Counted from the stretch's first letter, positions 42,759 to 54,027 are shown. The stretch is DNA of 64,000 nt from Cordylochernes scorpioides (GCA_030710605.1 CP092863.1:115634680-115698679); one strand, 5' to 3'. The notes: generated by a model from the letters alone, not told the origin. A program made the numbers and translations.

Positions 42759-42784
42759 GCTTTCACTCAGTCGCGCTTCATCAG
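42759..42784 (-). ncRNA. Hammerhead-like core, degenerate
   Basis: The minus strand shows CTGATGAAGCGCGACTGAGT then GAAAGC. CTGATGA and GAAA are present but stem II is poor. Confidence 0.3.
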
Positions 42785-43027
42785 GCCACTGGCTCCGCAA
42801 AAAGTCGTGCAACATACATATAATAGGGATTCACAGAAATACAAATGAAAAAAAAATCAAATATAAAAATAGTTTCCGAGTTGTAGAGGGTTAGGGGGAC
42901 AATGGGGGTGGACATTATATCTGTGTTGAATATGCTGGAACTGTTGATCTTCTGTTGTCTTTGGAGATTGTAGATTCTAGAATGAGTCTATTGTTTTGTA
43001 GAACACTCAGAGATTTTTCAAGGTTCT
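42785..43027. other. Spacer
   Basis: No recognised feature. The segment ends in TTCTAAAC, part of the duplication flanking the next element. Confidence 0.4.
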
Positions 43028-43677
43028 AAACACAAGGTAATAAAACCAAATAAATAAATAGTGTGTGACGTTTCGGTAACAGCGTTGTTACCATCTTCAG
43101 ACAAAAGTACTGAATGTCATTCATGTCTGAAGTAAGTCATTTAGTACTTTTGTCTGAAGATGGTAACAACACTGTTACCGAAACGTCACACACAATTTAT
43201 TTATTTGGATTTGGACTTATTACCTTGTGTTTATAATCTACTAGCCGAATGACCCGGGCAACGCCCGTGTTTTACCCGATTGAATGTTTTGATTCAAATA
43301 CTATTTGTTACAATTATAAATTGGCGCCTTAAATAAATGCATATATTAGTTAATAACTATAGCCTATGTGCTTTATCTGTCTATGTACCGTAGGCGTCTC
43401 TTACTGGGAAAAAGAAAGAGAGGATTCCATTTAGTTATTAACTAATATATGCATTTATTTAAGGAGCGACCTGCTCCAACACAATAGTTACAAAAACCAA
43501 AAAGCGAGTGGGGGGGCAAAGTCAAAAACAAAGTGTCTCGCGTAGTGGTGGCGTGATTGTAGCCAACCAATAGGAGAGCGCCATTCCAAAAAAAAAAAGC
43601 AAACAGTGACAGAGATGAAGACATGACGCATGACGCTCGTAACTGTATATAGAATAATCCAAATTGTGCCTTATCAA
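43028..43677 (-). repeat. Hammerhead-like retroelement copy, interrupted by a Helitron
   Basis: Inverted arms at 43028-43105 and 43145-43240 each carry TTTCGGTAACAGCG-type hammerhead-like sequence. The head (TAATCCAAATTGTGCCTTAT) continues at 43655-43677 after the Helitron. GTTCTAAAC flanks both ends (about 43018-43027 and 43679-43688) as a target duplication. Confidence 0.8.
43241..43654 (-). mobile_element. Non-autonomous Helitron, copy 2 (414 bp)
   Basis: On the minus strand it starts TTCTATATACAGTTACGAGC and ends with the hairpin ACGGGCGTTGCCCGGGT and CATTCGGCTAG. It splits the element head ATAATCTA|TAATCC exactly between A and T, the expected Helitron target. Confidence 0.85.
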
Positions 43678-43819
43678 AGTTCTAAACGTTCTTGTTTCAG
43701 ATAAAAGACCCAAGAAATGCAAGGTGGTAACTGAAAGCCAGAAAATTAGCAAAGTAAGTTTTTCTTTTTCTTTTCTTTAATTGTTATCATCATTATCATA
43801 TAGGACAGCCATTTACTGA

Positions 43820-44560
43820 TACAGTAGAACAACATCCATGTAAAGGACAACACCTAATTGTGCAAAGCCAAAGTGTTCTTTAGGGAGAGAGATGTCCTCT
43901 AGTGGGAGTATCCTCTCATGGAGGTTCTACTGAACGTCATTTCCTCCTGTTCTGCTCAAATTCTCTTCCCATCTTATAATTCCAGACCATTCTTTGGAAG
44001 CATCAAACCAATCCTTTCTTGGTCTACCTTCCTGTAAAGGACAACACCTAATTATGCAAAGCAAAAGTGTCCTTTAGGGAGAGGTGTCCTCTCATGGAGG
44101 TTCTACTGTACATGGAAAATCATTTCACCCTGTTCTGCTCAAATTTTCTTCCCGTTTTATAATTGCAGACCATTTTTTGGGAGCATAAAACCAATTCTTT
44201 CTTGTTCTACCTCCCGGTAAAAAAACAACACCTAATTGCAGAGCCAAAGTGTCCTTTAGGGAGAGAGGTATCCTCTAGCAGGAGTGTCAGTGTCCTCTCA
44301 TGGAGGTTTTACTGTACATGGAAAATCATTTCACCCTGTTCTGCTCAAATTCTCTTCCCGTCTTATAATTCCTGACCATTCTTTGGAAGCATCAAACCAA
44401 TCCTTTCCTGGTCTACCTCCCTGTAAAGGACAACACTTAATTGCAGAGCCAAAGTGTCCTTTAGGGAGAGGTACCTCTTACCGGAGAGTTGCTGAATAGC
44501 AAACTGTCCTTTGTAGAGAAGTGTCCTCTAGCTGGAGTATCCTCTCTTGGTTCTACCTAC
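43820..44560. repeat. Cluster of pogo/Tigger-like MITE copies, degraded
   Basis: At least three or four copies of the TAGGGAGAGAGGTGTCCTCT...GGAGGTTCTACTG and CCTGTAAAGGACAACACCTA ends. They are separated by a repeated segment with CATTTCACCCTGTTCTGCTC and ACCATTCTTTGGAAGCATCA, so a unit of about 220 bp has been amplified in tandem. Confidence 0.65.
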
Positions 44561-44611
44561 TGTATCTCATAGAGATTTTTTAATTTAGATTTGTCCTTGA
44601 TACTTCTTCTC

Positions 44612-44915
44612 TCGGGGGGTCCGTGGAAGGCTGGTTAAACCGTTTGGTTTTCGACCACTACGACCCGGGTTCGATTTCCGCATTGGACACTTTTTTCTGT
44701 TAAAAAAAAAAATTCTCCAATGGCCCCTGATTCTTGCAAAAGTTCAACCCCACCAGCGAGTACAAGTATCCAAACGGGGCTCTGGCACATTTGTAAGTGC
44801 AAAGTCGAACTGATTTTCACATGTGTAGACATGTGGTGCGCTTACAGTAAAAGCAGTCGCTAACTACCCACCATGATTATCATAGCCTGTACCATGTGTA
44901 CTAGGGATAAGCAAA
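44612..44915 (+). repeat. SINE family 1, full plus-strand copy
   Basis: Head at 44617-44690 (GGGGGTCCGTGGAAGGCTGG, box B GGGTTCGATTTCC), linker, body (CACATGTGTAGACATGTGG, CCATGATTATCATAGCC) and tail GTGTACTAGGGATAAGC plus A-run. It gives the orientation for the family. Confidence 0.85.
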
Positions 44916-45202
44916 AAAAAAAAACTTCTCTCACAGCAAACCTTTGTTATAAAAAGAAAGTGCCTCAGAGATCACAAACCAGTAGCTAGTTTCCTTTTAT
45001 CTCAAACATTTCCTGTTTTGGTGACTCCCCGTGTGAGTTTCGCTTTGACAAATATGACACAAGGTCATCCATTGTCATCAAAATATGCAACTAGGTGTCC
45101 CTTTACAGAGAGCTTCTACTCTACACCATAGTAAAAAATAAACTACATATGTTACGATAAAAACACCGCCTCCGAATATAAGTTTCCTTTTTTTTTTTTG
45201 CT

Positions 45203-45390
45203 TATCCCGAGTACACGTGGTACAGACCATGATAATCATGGTGAGTAGAAGTAAGCGACTGCTTTTTTACTGTAAGTGCACCACATGTCTACACATGTGA
45301 AAAGCAGTTTGACTATTGCATTTATAAATGTGCCAGAGACCCGTTTGGTTACTTGCACTCGCTGGTGGGGTTGGACTTTTCCAAGAATCT
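45203..45390 (-). repeat. SINE family 1, copy lacking its head
   Basis: Tail and body present (minus strand); the tRNA-like head is missing beyond 45390. Confidence 0.7.
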
Positions 45391-45548
45391 AAGTCAAGAA
45401 TATAAGCTTCTTACTTTATTAAACATTTTCTTACTCTGATTTCAGGTACTGTAAAACCTTTCAACAGGACCATACAAATGAAATGAATCTCAATTTTTTT
45501 TTTAAACTACTATTTGTATCTTATAAATTATTTACATATCTCAGAGTA

Positions 45549-45711
45549 CAGTAGAACCTCCCTGTAAAGGACAACACCTAATTGTAAAGCCAAAGTGTCC
45601 TTTTGAAAGAGGTGTCCTCTTACCGGAGAGTTGCAAATAGGTAAAAATGGTAATTTTTGCAAATGAAAACTGTCCTTTATAGAGAGGTGTCCTCTCATGG
45701 AGGTTCTACTG
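45549..45711. mobile_element. pogo/Tigger-like MITE (163 bp), full copy
   Basis: CAGTAGAACCTCCCTGTAAA at one end and GGAGGTTCTACTG at the other, flanked by TA (45547-45548 and 45712-45713). Confidence 0.8.
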
Positions 45712-45776
45712 TATTTGTTTATGGTGTAAAATATAATTAGTATTGACTTTTTTAACTATCCACATTTAACACACCG

Positions 45777-46143
45777 TCTTTGCCAGTCCCAAGCCCGGAT
45801 GAAAAAGGAGAAGGAGGAGCAGTAAAAAGCTCACTAAAAAACCTGGGCTCAGCTGGCCCGGCTGATAGTACCCTGTAAGGGCTCCAGGGATACAGGATGA
45901 GCAGCGTTTGTACTCCATGTTAGGAACGGCTGCACATGACATCTTTTACTCATGTCAGAGGCGGCTTTTTCTTTTGGAGCTAAGTCGGCCTGCCACTGAG
46001 TAGTGTTCCCAGTCTTAATGACAAAGGCAAAGACATTCTACTTCACCCAATCATGATGGCTGTCAAATATCTTTTTCAAAAGTCTCAAGCTTTACAAGCT
46101 TGACACCCTAATATGATTGAGTGGAGATAAGAAAGAAGAAGAA
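45777..46143 (+). repeat. Retroposon family 2, full copy
   Basis: Begins CTTTGCCAGTCCCAAGCCC and ends CTAATATGATTGAGTGGAGA then TAAGAAAGAAG. The start matches other full copies, so the 5' end is defined and not random truncation. Confidence 0.75.
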
Positions 46144-46154
46144 CACACATGTGC

Positions 46155-46565
46155 CTTCTTCTTATCTCCACACTGGGTGAAGTAGAATGCGGCTGCCTTT
46201 GTCATTAAGACTGGGAACACTACTCAGTGGCAGGCCGACCTAGCTCCAAAATAAATGGCTGCCTCTGACATGAGGAACAGACGCCATGTGCAGCCGCTCC
46301 TAACATGGAATACAAACGTTGCTCATCCTGTATCCCTGGATTAGGAGCCCTTACAGGGTACTATCAGCTGGGCCAGCTGAACCCAGGTTTTTTAGTGAGC
46401 TTGTTACTGCTCCCCACTCCTCCTTTTTCATCCGGGCTTGGGACCGGCAAAGGCGGAGTTATTACCTTATTTATTATGGTTGAAACACTCTCTGGAACAA
46501 TGGCAGATCGAAGAGAAGTTTTTACAAGCTTGACACGCTAATATGATTGAGTGGAGATAAGAACA
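46155..46565. repeat. Retroposon family 2, inverted copy plus a tail fragment
   Basis: 46155-46470 (minus) ends at GGGACCGGCAAAGGCGGAGT and lacks part of its tail region. 46505-46565 (plus) is a tail-only piece. With 45777-46143 it forms a tail-to-tail pair. Confidence 0.65.
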
Positions 46566-46829
46566 TGTGTTAAATCTCTCCTCTGTGTGGCAGGCTTTGG
46601 AGAAATCCATCAGAGCCAGGATTGAGACCCAACTCAGAGAGAAAGCCTTCTCTACGAAATGAAGCTGGAAGTTCTAAATCCACTGCTAGTTGCCATCGTG
46701 TAAATTTGTCTTCACACCACAGATGAGAGTGTGTTGAAATAATAAAGTTTATTTTTCCTTTTAATTCTCTCTCATTTGTTATGCTAACTATTTTACAAAG
46801 CATATGTTGGTGAAGGTCTATTGATATAG

Positions 46830-47000
46830 CACAATTTGGATTATAAATTATAAACACAAGGTTACACTCATGGAGTGAAAACTTAAGGAAGTTGTACCTT
46901 TTACCATGTATATTGGGATTGAGACAATAACTCTGAAAGATATTACAGTGACCTTTATTGAAGACACATGAGATAAAAAAGTGTGAACAAAGTTACCTCT
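46830..47000. repeat. Hammerhead-element head joined to a mariner-like MITE end
   Basis: GCACAATTTGGATTATAAAT and ACACAAGG, then a MITE left half from CACTCATGGAGTGAAAACTT. Confidence 0.5.
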
Positions 47001-47001
47001 T

Positions 47002-47113
47002 CTTCTTATCGAGCAACTGGAAGTTGCTGATGGCTTGCGCCATCTATCGGAATAAATATCAACTATTCTCGTTGATTCTTATCGAGCAACTTCCAGTTGC
47101 TCGATAAGAAGAA
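47002..47113. repeat. Hairpin built from fold-back family B arm ends
   Basis: CTTCTTATCGAGCAACTGG ... CCAGTTGCTCGATAAGAAG encloses GCTTGCGCCATCTATCGG and an AATATCAACTATTCTCG segment. Confidence 0.65.
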
Positions 47114-47258
47114 GCCTTTTTCTTAATTTATGCACCTTATCCCAGTACAATATTACATTTGTACTATTTTTTCACAAAGTTACCTCTGTCTCCTTAAAAA
47201 AAAATAGACTCCCAACGACATCAAAGATTTGTCCAATAGTAAACAATAGACCATCATA

Positions 47259-47375
47259 CAAGGTAATAAGACCAAATCCAAATAAATAAATAGTGTATGA
47301 TGTTTCAGTAACAGTGTTGTTACCGAAACGTCACACACTTTTATTTATTTGGATTTGGTCTTATTACCTTGTGTG
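47259..47375. repeat. Hammerhead-like element collapsed to one core between inverted arms
   Basis: ACAAGGTAATAAGACCAAAT ... ATTTGGTCTTATTACCTTGT with a single GTTGTTACCGAAACGTCACA core in the centre. The two inverted arms share the stem. Confidence 0.65.
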
Positions 47376-48056
47376 AAGGTCTATTGTTTACTATTGGACA
47401 AATCTTTGATGTCGTTGGTCGTCTATTACTAATAAAGTATATTTTTCCTTTTATTTCTCTCTCTTTTGCTGTGCTAACCATTCTGCCAAAACATATGTTG
47501 TTGAAGATCTATTGTTTACTATTGGACAAAACTTTGATGTTGTTGGTCTTCTATTTTTTTGAAGGAGAAAAAAAGGTAATTTTTTTTCACACTTGTTTAT
47601 TTTGCGTGTCTTCAATAAAGGTCACTGTAATATCTTTCAGAGTTATTGTCTCAATCCCGATATACATGCTGAAAGGTACAACTTCCTTAAGTCTTGTCCA
47701 TGAGTGTAGATGTTGTCCTTTACAGAGAGATTTCACTATAGCAAGTTATTGAAATAATATTTAATGTATATAAGAATTATTTGAAACTTTGAAAAGTGCA
47801 AAATATGTTTTCCATCAAATTTAAGGATATAAGGCAATTCTGTTTTAGACAAAATATGGTTTTGTAGATATGCATTTAAGGATCTTGAATGATCAAGGTT
47901 AACTGACCTTGTCTTCATTGTTTGCGGAAGAGCATTGCTTAATGCAAGTATTTATACAAGGTGGCCCATAATTCCCAAATTTTTTTATTAAAAATTAAAA
48001 GGGTTTGGAACTTATGGGTCACCCTGTATGTAAATATACTCTCCTAAAAGCTTATG
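47376..48056. other. Spacer with repeat fragments
   Basis: A duplicated GAAG(G/A)TCTATTGTTTACTA segment near 47388 and 47504, and the right part of a mariner-like MITE at 47595-47710. No gene recognised. Confidence 0.45.
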
Positions 48057-48682
48057 TGCACTCATGGACAAAACTTAAGGAAGTTGTACCTTTTAGCATG
48101 TATATCGGGATTCAGACAATAAATCTGAAAGATACACTCATGGACAAAACTTAAGGAAGTTGTACCTTTTAGCATGTATATTGGGATTGAAATAATAACT
48201 CTGAAAGATACACTCATGGACAAAACTTAAGGAAGTTGTACCTTTTAGCATGTATATCGGGATTCAGACAATAACTCTGAAAGATACACTCATGGACAAA
48301 ACTTAAGGAAGTTGTACCTTTCAGCATGTATATCGGGATTGAGACAATAACTCTGAAAGATATTACAGCGAGCTTTATTGAAGACACGAGATAACCAAGT
48401 GTGCATACACTCATGGACAAAACTTAAGGAAGTTGTACCTTTTAGCATGTATATCGGGATTCAGACAATAAATCTGAAAGAAACACTCATGGACAAAACT
48501 TAAGGAAGTTGTACCTTTTAGCATGTATATTGGGATTGAGACAATAACTCTGAAAGATATTGCAGTGACCTTTATTGAAGACACAGGAGATAATCAAATG
48601 TGAACAGCCTCTTTCTCCTTAAAAAATATATGACCAGCGATATCAAAGACTTTCCACTTCCTTAAGTTTTGTCCATGATTAT
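48057..48682 (+). repeat. Tandem array of mariner-like MITE left ends with a complete right end
   Basis: A 76-bp unit from ACACTCATGGACAAAACTTA to AATAACTCTGAAAGAT recurs about six times. The last copy extends to the opposite terminus (CCTTAAGTTTTGTCCATGA). One unit in the middle is longer. Confidence 0.8.
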
Positions 48683-48684
48683 AT

Positions 48685-48891
48685 TGTCAAGAAACTCCAT
48701 CCAGATGGGACACCTGTCAATCATCCCTGGATCCCAGGGGGGGGGGACCACAGGTGTGAGGGGTTCTCGGAAGCTGATCTGTAAATAAGGATAATGGGGT
48801 AAGTTGTACAAAACTATCTCTCCCTATAAATACCCCTCATAATAAATTAATTATCCCCAAACTTGTCCTTGCTTTATTTATCTCCGCGACA
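48685..48891 (+). repeat. 5' LTR (207 bp)
   Basis: Lacks about 40 bp (the ACGCCGTTCATTAGGATTAT region) present in the 3' LTR. Confidence 0.85.
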
Positions 48892-48896
48892 TATTT

Positions 48897-48916
48897 TGGC
48901 GGAGACGCTGGGTAAC
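48897..48916 (+). other. Probable primer-binding site
   Basis: TGGCGGAGACGCTGGGTAAC just inside the 5' LTR. The tRNA was not identified. Confidence 0.5.
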
Positions 48917-48991
48917 GTGACGGAACTTCGAAGAAGTCGACGTCTACAGGGACGTGAACCAATTATTGAACTTTTGCCACAACGAATAAAA

Positions 48992-49780
48992 ATGGAAGAC
49001 GACCACAACCCTACTGTTAGCGGATCCTACCTCCCTTGTCAGCGCCAACGAGATCCATCAACCTTTTCTGGAGATGGAAATATAAACCCTAGACAGTGGT
49101 TGAAGGAGTACGAGAGAGTGCCGAAGTACAACAGATGGGACGACACCATGAAGCTTGCCAACGTCGTCTTTTACTTGAACGGAACTGCTGGAAGGTGATT
49201 TAATAATAACGAAGAATCATTCAACTCGTGGAGAAGCTTTGAAGACGCATTTCGCAGTGTGTTCGGACTGCAGGAGGATTCTGCTCGACGCGCCGAGGAA
49301 GTTCTGAAGTCAAGAGCACAGAAGGCCGAGGAATCCAGCTAGTCAAATATCCAGGAGATTCTTAGTCTCTGCCACCAGGTGAACCCTCGCATGGAAGAAG
49401 GTGAGATAGTTGTTCACATTATAAAGGGAATTTCGGAGGACACATACCAGGTATTGGTGGCGAAGGACATACAGACAGTAGATGAAATCCTGAAGTTTTG
49501 CCGTCATCTGACAACCGTCAAGCAGCGCAGGATCGGCCGTACGAAATTCGCCAGGTTGTCAAACGTAATGCCCATTTCATGAGTTGACGACTTGGCCGGC
49601 TTAATTCGCCGCATCGTTAGAGAAGAAATACAAAAGGTCTTCTCACCACCTGAAGTAGTCAATCCTCTCCGAGAGGTGAACGCTCTGGAACAGACTGTGA
49701 GGGAAGAAGTTAGCCGTGTTCTCCAACCTACCAGAGCACAAATCAACGTGGTAAAACAACAACCAACGCACGCCCTATAA
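48992..49780 (+). pseudogene. Gag of the decayed gypsy element
   Basis: From ATG (MEDDHNPTVSGSY), DPSTFSGDGNINPRQWLKEY, MKLANVVFYLNGTAG, then after a stop near 49196 EESFNSWRSFEDAFRSVFG and RMEEGEIVVHIIKGIS. The order fits Ty3/gypsy gag of the type common in chelicerate genomes. Further stops lie near 49342 and 49580. No zinc knuckle was found. Confidence 0.75.
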
Positions 49781-49809
49781 TATCGACCGACTAACCCCAA
49801 CCCAAAAAT

Positions 49810-50882
49810 GGACGCAAAATTAAAGCATTGGTGGATTCAGGAGCAGACTTTTCTGTTATTTCAGACAAATTTCGACGCGAACTAAAGACATCTCTCTTCA
49901 AAGAACCAGGTCCCATCTTAAAGCCGCAAATAAAAATTTAATAGAGACCCTAGGAAAATGTGTCCTGAACATAGAAGTTAATGGTATGAAGATATCCTTT
50001 GAATTCGTTGTTATGGTGGAATGCAGCCATGACATCATATTCGGATGGGACTTCTTCAAAGCCACCGAAGCTGTCATTGATTGTGGCAGAAATGAACTTC
50101 ATCTCGGGGAAACCTCCGTCCTGGAATCTCGAGAGGAGGAAAACCAGAGATTTTTTGCTTCAGACGACTTTGTCATCCCGCCTAAATCAATAAAGAAGAT
50201 CAGTGTGATAAACGAAGAAATATGCGGTGTTAGAGATGTTTTAGTCTCAGCTTCTAAGGACTTATTATTAAGAAAAGAAGTTCCTATACCAAACTCATTG
50301 GTTACATTTCGACACGGCCGAGGTAGCATTTGGGTTGCGAATGGAGCGTCTTGGCCGCAACTGATTCCATCAGGAATGAATATGTGCACCATGGAAAGTT
50401 ATGAGAATGGAAATATCTGCAGTCTTATCGAATCCAGCGATAAGTTACAAGAAACGCAGCTAAAGTCACGTGAATGGTCGCAGAAGATAAACCTTACTCT
50501 AGATCCAGGGCTGTCTGAAATTCAAAGGTTACAGCTTGTTTCATGCCTTGACGAGTTTATTGACATATTTGACTTTGGGGGAACTCCTATTAAGCCCACC
50601 AGTACTGTGAAGCACAAGATAAACACAGGAGACCACTCTCCTATCAAACAGCGGCCCTATAGAGTAGCACCAAGTGAACGACGACTAATTCAAGATGAAG
50701 TGAACAAGATGATTGAAAATCACATCGTGAAGCCCTCTGAAAGTCCTTGGTCATCTCCTGTTATTCTAGTTCGAAAGAAAGATGGGACCTGGAGATTCTG
50801 CGTAGATTATCGTCGATTAAATAAGATAACAAAAAAGATGTTTACCCGCTGCCACGCATTGACGATGCCTTGGACAGTTTAG
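49810..50882 (+). pseudogene. Protease and N-terminal reverse transcriptase
   Basis: Protease active site [15 protein letters not shown] at 49817-49860, a one-base frameshift near 49920, then [20 protein letters not shown]. Reverse transcriptase begins with [17 protein letters not shown] and continues through [19 protein letters not shown] and [11 protein letters not shown], ending in a frameshift at about 50840. Confidence 0.8.
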
Positions 50883-51470
50883 CTGGCTCTAGTTACTTCT
50901 CCACGATGGATCTCTTCGGTCCGGATATTGGCAGATTGAAGTGGACGAAAAAGACAGGGAGAAAACTGCCTTCATCACTCCAGATGGGACACTCCAGTAA
51001 TGCCTTTCGGTCTATGCAACGCTCCAGCAACGTTTGAAAGAATGATAGATAGTGTTCTGGGCAGTCTTAAATGGTACATGTGCCTTTGCTACTTGGGCGA
51101 CATCGTAGTTTACGCACCTACCTTTGAGGAACATCTACGTCGTCTACAACTTGTATTAAGGTGCATCCAGAAAGCTGGACTAAGCTTGAACCACAAAAAG
51201 TGTCTTTTTGGATCAAGGAGGATAAAGATTTTAGGACACCTTGTTGACGCCAATGGAATTCATCCAGATAAAGTTTCCGAGGCCAAAGAATATCTCTGAA
51301 CTAAGGAGCTTTCTTGGATTATGTTCCTATTACCGAATATTTATTGAAAACTTTGCCGACAAAGCTAGATCTTTACATGACCTACTGAAGACTGAAAAAC
51401 AATTCTATTGGGATGCAGCTCAAGAGAAAGCGTTTGAAGTCCTTAAAACAGCTCCTGGTTGAAGATGTTA
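50883..51470 (+). pseudogene. C-terminal reverse transcriptase with a mutated catalytic box
   Basis: MPFGLCNAPATFERMIDSVL is followed by CYLGDIVVYAPTFEEHLRRL. The YxDD box reads YLGD, so one catalytic Asp is lost. ILGHLVDANGIHPDK and SELRSFLGLCSYYR follow in a shifted frame. Confidence 0.8.
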
Positions 51471-52130
51471 TCTTGAAGCATGGAGCTCCTAGAGAAATGA
51501 TAACAGATCGCGGAAGAAATATCATTTCTCAAGTAATAAAAGAGATCAATGCTCTGTGCGGAATTGTACACAGAGTTACAACGGCCTACCATCCCCAGAC
51601 CAACGGCCTGACTGAAAGGTTCAACAAAACTCTGGGAGATATGTTGTCCATGTACACAGGTGTTGAGCAGAAGGACTGGGACCAAGTTTTACCCTATGTA
51701 ACTTTTGCTTACAACACTGCTAAACAGGAGGCGACACTCCAGCTACACTCCGTTCTTTCTTGTCCACGCCCGCGAGGCCGAGACCTATATCGATGCTGTA
51801 CTACCTTACCTACCAGATGAGATCTCTGACGACTACGTTGGAGAACTTGTGACCAGAGCTGAGGAAGCGCGTCAACTCTCCCGATCACGCCTTCTGCAAT
51901 CACAGGCGAAAGACTGTATACTTTACGACCAGGAACATACTCCAGTCTATTACCAGAAGGATGATCTTGTGTGGGTTTTTACTTCCATCTGAAAAGTAGG
52001 GCTCTCAGAAAAGCTTCTGAAGAGATACTTCGGTCCCTACAAGGTGACCAAGAAGCTTTCAGAAGTTACGTATGAAGTAGAGCCCGAGCCCGTGGACCCA
52101 TCTCCCCGATCACGGAAAGCCAGGATATCG
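51471..52130 (+). pseudogene. Integrase core and C-terminal part
   Basis: HGAPREMITDRGRNIISQVI and TAYHPQTNGLTERFNKTLG carry the second Asp and the Glu of the DDE triad. The first Asp and the zinc finger are missing because the reverse transcriptase joins directly to this point. GREAE/DDLVWVF segments follow in other frames. Confidence 0.75.
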
Positions 52131-52245
52131 TCCATGTCATTCGGATGAAGCCCTACCTGGACCCTGAAGAACAACCTTCCATTCTGCTAGGGAACACAGG
52201 CCGTGATAGATTTCCTTCCAGAACAAGGGCTGAGACAAGCTGTTT

Positions 52246-52263
52246 TCTCTAAAGAGGGAGTAA
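52246..52263 (+). other. Polypurine tract
   Basis: CTAAAGAGGGAGTAA directly before the 3' LTR. Confidence 0.65.
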
Positions 52264-52511
52264 TGTCAAGAAACTCCATCCAGATGGGACACCTGTCAAT
52301 CATCCCTGGACTCCAGGGGGGGGGGACCACAGGTGTGAGGGGTTCTCGGAAGCTGATCTGTAAATAAGGAAAACGGGACGGTGGCTGACGCCGTTCATTA
52401 GGATTATCTTTAACTTGGGGTAAGTTGTACTTTCTTTCTCTCCCTATAAATACCCCTTATAATAAATTAATTATTCCCAAATTTTCCCTTGCTTTATTTA
52501 TCTCCGCGACA
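52264..52511 (+). repeat. 3' LTR (248 bp)
   Basis: TGTCAAGAAACTCCATCCAG ... CTCCGCGACA, then ATAT. Confidence 0.9.
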
Positions 52512-52705
52512 ATATATAATTTTCTAAAATAACTAAGATTACATCCTTCATTGTTACAAATATAGGCAGAATCCTTCAATACACCACGATGAGACAAACC
52601 CTCTCCCAATATTTTCATCATAGTAAAGACACTAGGAAGTTTATTTTATTTGTAAAAGTAACATTCAGGTTTTAAATAATTTTTAAAATTATTATTTAAA
52701 AAGTT

Positions 52706-54027
52706 TTCTTCCTCCTCCTTTAATGCCTTCCTCTACTGAGGGACCATGTGGCCCAACCTCAGTAGAAGAAAGCACTGAAGGAGGGAGATATGGAGAGACC
52801 ATGTGGCCCACCCTCAGTAGAGGAAGGCACTGAAGGAGGTAGATATGGAGAGACCATGTATCCCAACCTCAGTAAAGGAAGGCACTGAAGGAGGGAGATA
52901 TGGAGAGACCATGTGGCCCACCCTCAGTAGAGGAAGGCACTGAAGGAGGGAGATATCGAGAGACCATGTGGCCCAACCTCAGTAGAAGAAGGTACTGAAG
53001 GAGGGAGATATGGAGAGACCATGTGGCCCAACCTCAGTAGAAGAAGGTACTGAAGGAGGGAGATATGGAGAGACCATGTAGCCCACCCTCAGTAGAGGAA
53101 GGCACTGAAGGAGGGAGATATCGAGAGACCATGTGGCCCAACCTCAGTAGAAGAAGGTACTGAAGGAGGGAGATATGGAGAGACCATGTAGCCCGACCTC
53201 AGTGGAAAGAAGGTACTGAAGGAGGGAGATATGGAGAGACCATGTGGCCCACCCTCAGTAGAAGAAGGCACTGAAGGAGGGAGATATGGAGAGACCATGT
53301 GGCCCACCCTCAGTAAAGGAAAGCACTGAAGTAGGAGATATGGAGAGACCGTGTGGCCCAACCTCAGTAGAAGAAAATACTGAAGGAGAGAGATATGGAG
53401 AGACCATGTGGCCCACCCTCAGTAGAGGAAGGCACTGAAGGAGGGAGATATGGAGAGACCATGTGGCCCACCCTCAGTAGAGGAAGGCACTGAAGGAGGG
53501 AGATATGGAGAGATCATGTGGCCCGACCTCAGTGGAAAGAAGGTACTGAAGGAGGGAGATATGGAGAGACCATGTGGCCCACCCTCAGTAGAAGAAGGCA
53601 CTGAAGGAGGGAGATATGGAGAGACCATGTGGCCCACCCTCAGTAAAGGAAAGCACTGAAGTAGGAGATATGGAGAGACCGTGTGGCCCAACCTCAGTAG
53701 AAGAAGGCATTGAGGGTGGGCCACACAGTATCTCCATATCTCCCTCCTTCAGTGCCTTCCTCTACTGAGGGTAGGCCACATGGTCTCTCCATATCTCCCT
53801 CCTTCAGTGCCTTCCTCTACTGAGGGTGGGCCACATGGTCTCTCCATATCTACCTTCTTCAGTTCCTTCCTCTACTGAGGGTGGGCCACATGGTCTCTCC
53901 ATATCTCCCTCCTTCAGTGCCTTCCTTTACTGAGGTTGGGATACATGGTCTCTCCATATCTACCTCCTTCAGTGCCTTCCTCTACTGAGGGTGGGCCACA
54001 TGGTCTCTCCATATCTCCCTATATGTG
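52706..54027. repeat. 55-bp minisatellite with orientation switches
   Basis: A unit of about 55 bp (CTGAAGGAGGGAGATATGG, AGAGACCATGTGGCCCA, CCTCAGTAGAGGAAGGCA) is repeated about 18 times forward (52742-53715), then about 5-6 times in reverse (53716-54027). A short reversed piece also precedes it (52706-52741). Some units are variants with AACCTCAGTAGAAGAAGGTA. Open frames across it are by-products of the 55-bp period. Confidence 0.95.

Larger units (their letters stand above)
48685..52511 (+). mobile_element. Decayed Ty3/gypsy LTR retrotransposon (3.8 kb)
   Basis: 5' LTR 48685-48891, 3' LTR 52264-52511, both TGTCAAG...CGCGACA, with ATAT on both sides as a 4-bp target duplication. Gag, protease, reverse transcriptase and integrase pieces occur in order with several stops and frameshifts. 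RNase H and the integrase N-terminus are deleted. Confidence 0.9.

Noticed and set aside
53089-53724. Ser/Pro-rich ORFs in the minisatellite
   Set aside because: Periodic translation of the 55-bp unit. Three units restore the frame, so long open frames arise by default.
52706-54027. CRISPR-like array
   Set aside because: Units are contiguous with no unique spacers, and the DNA is eukaryotic.
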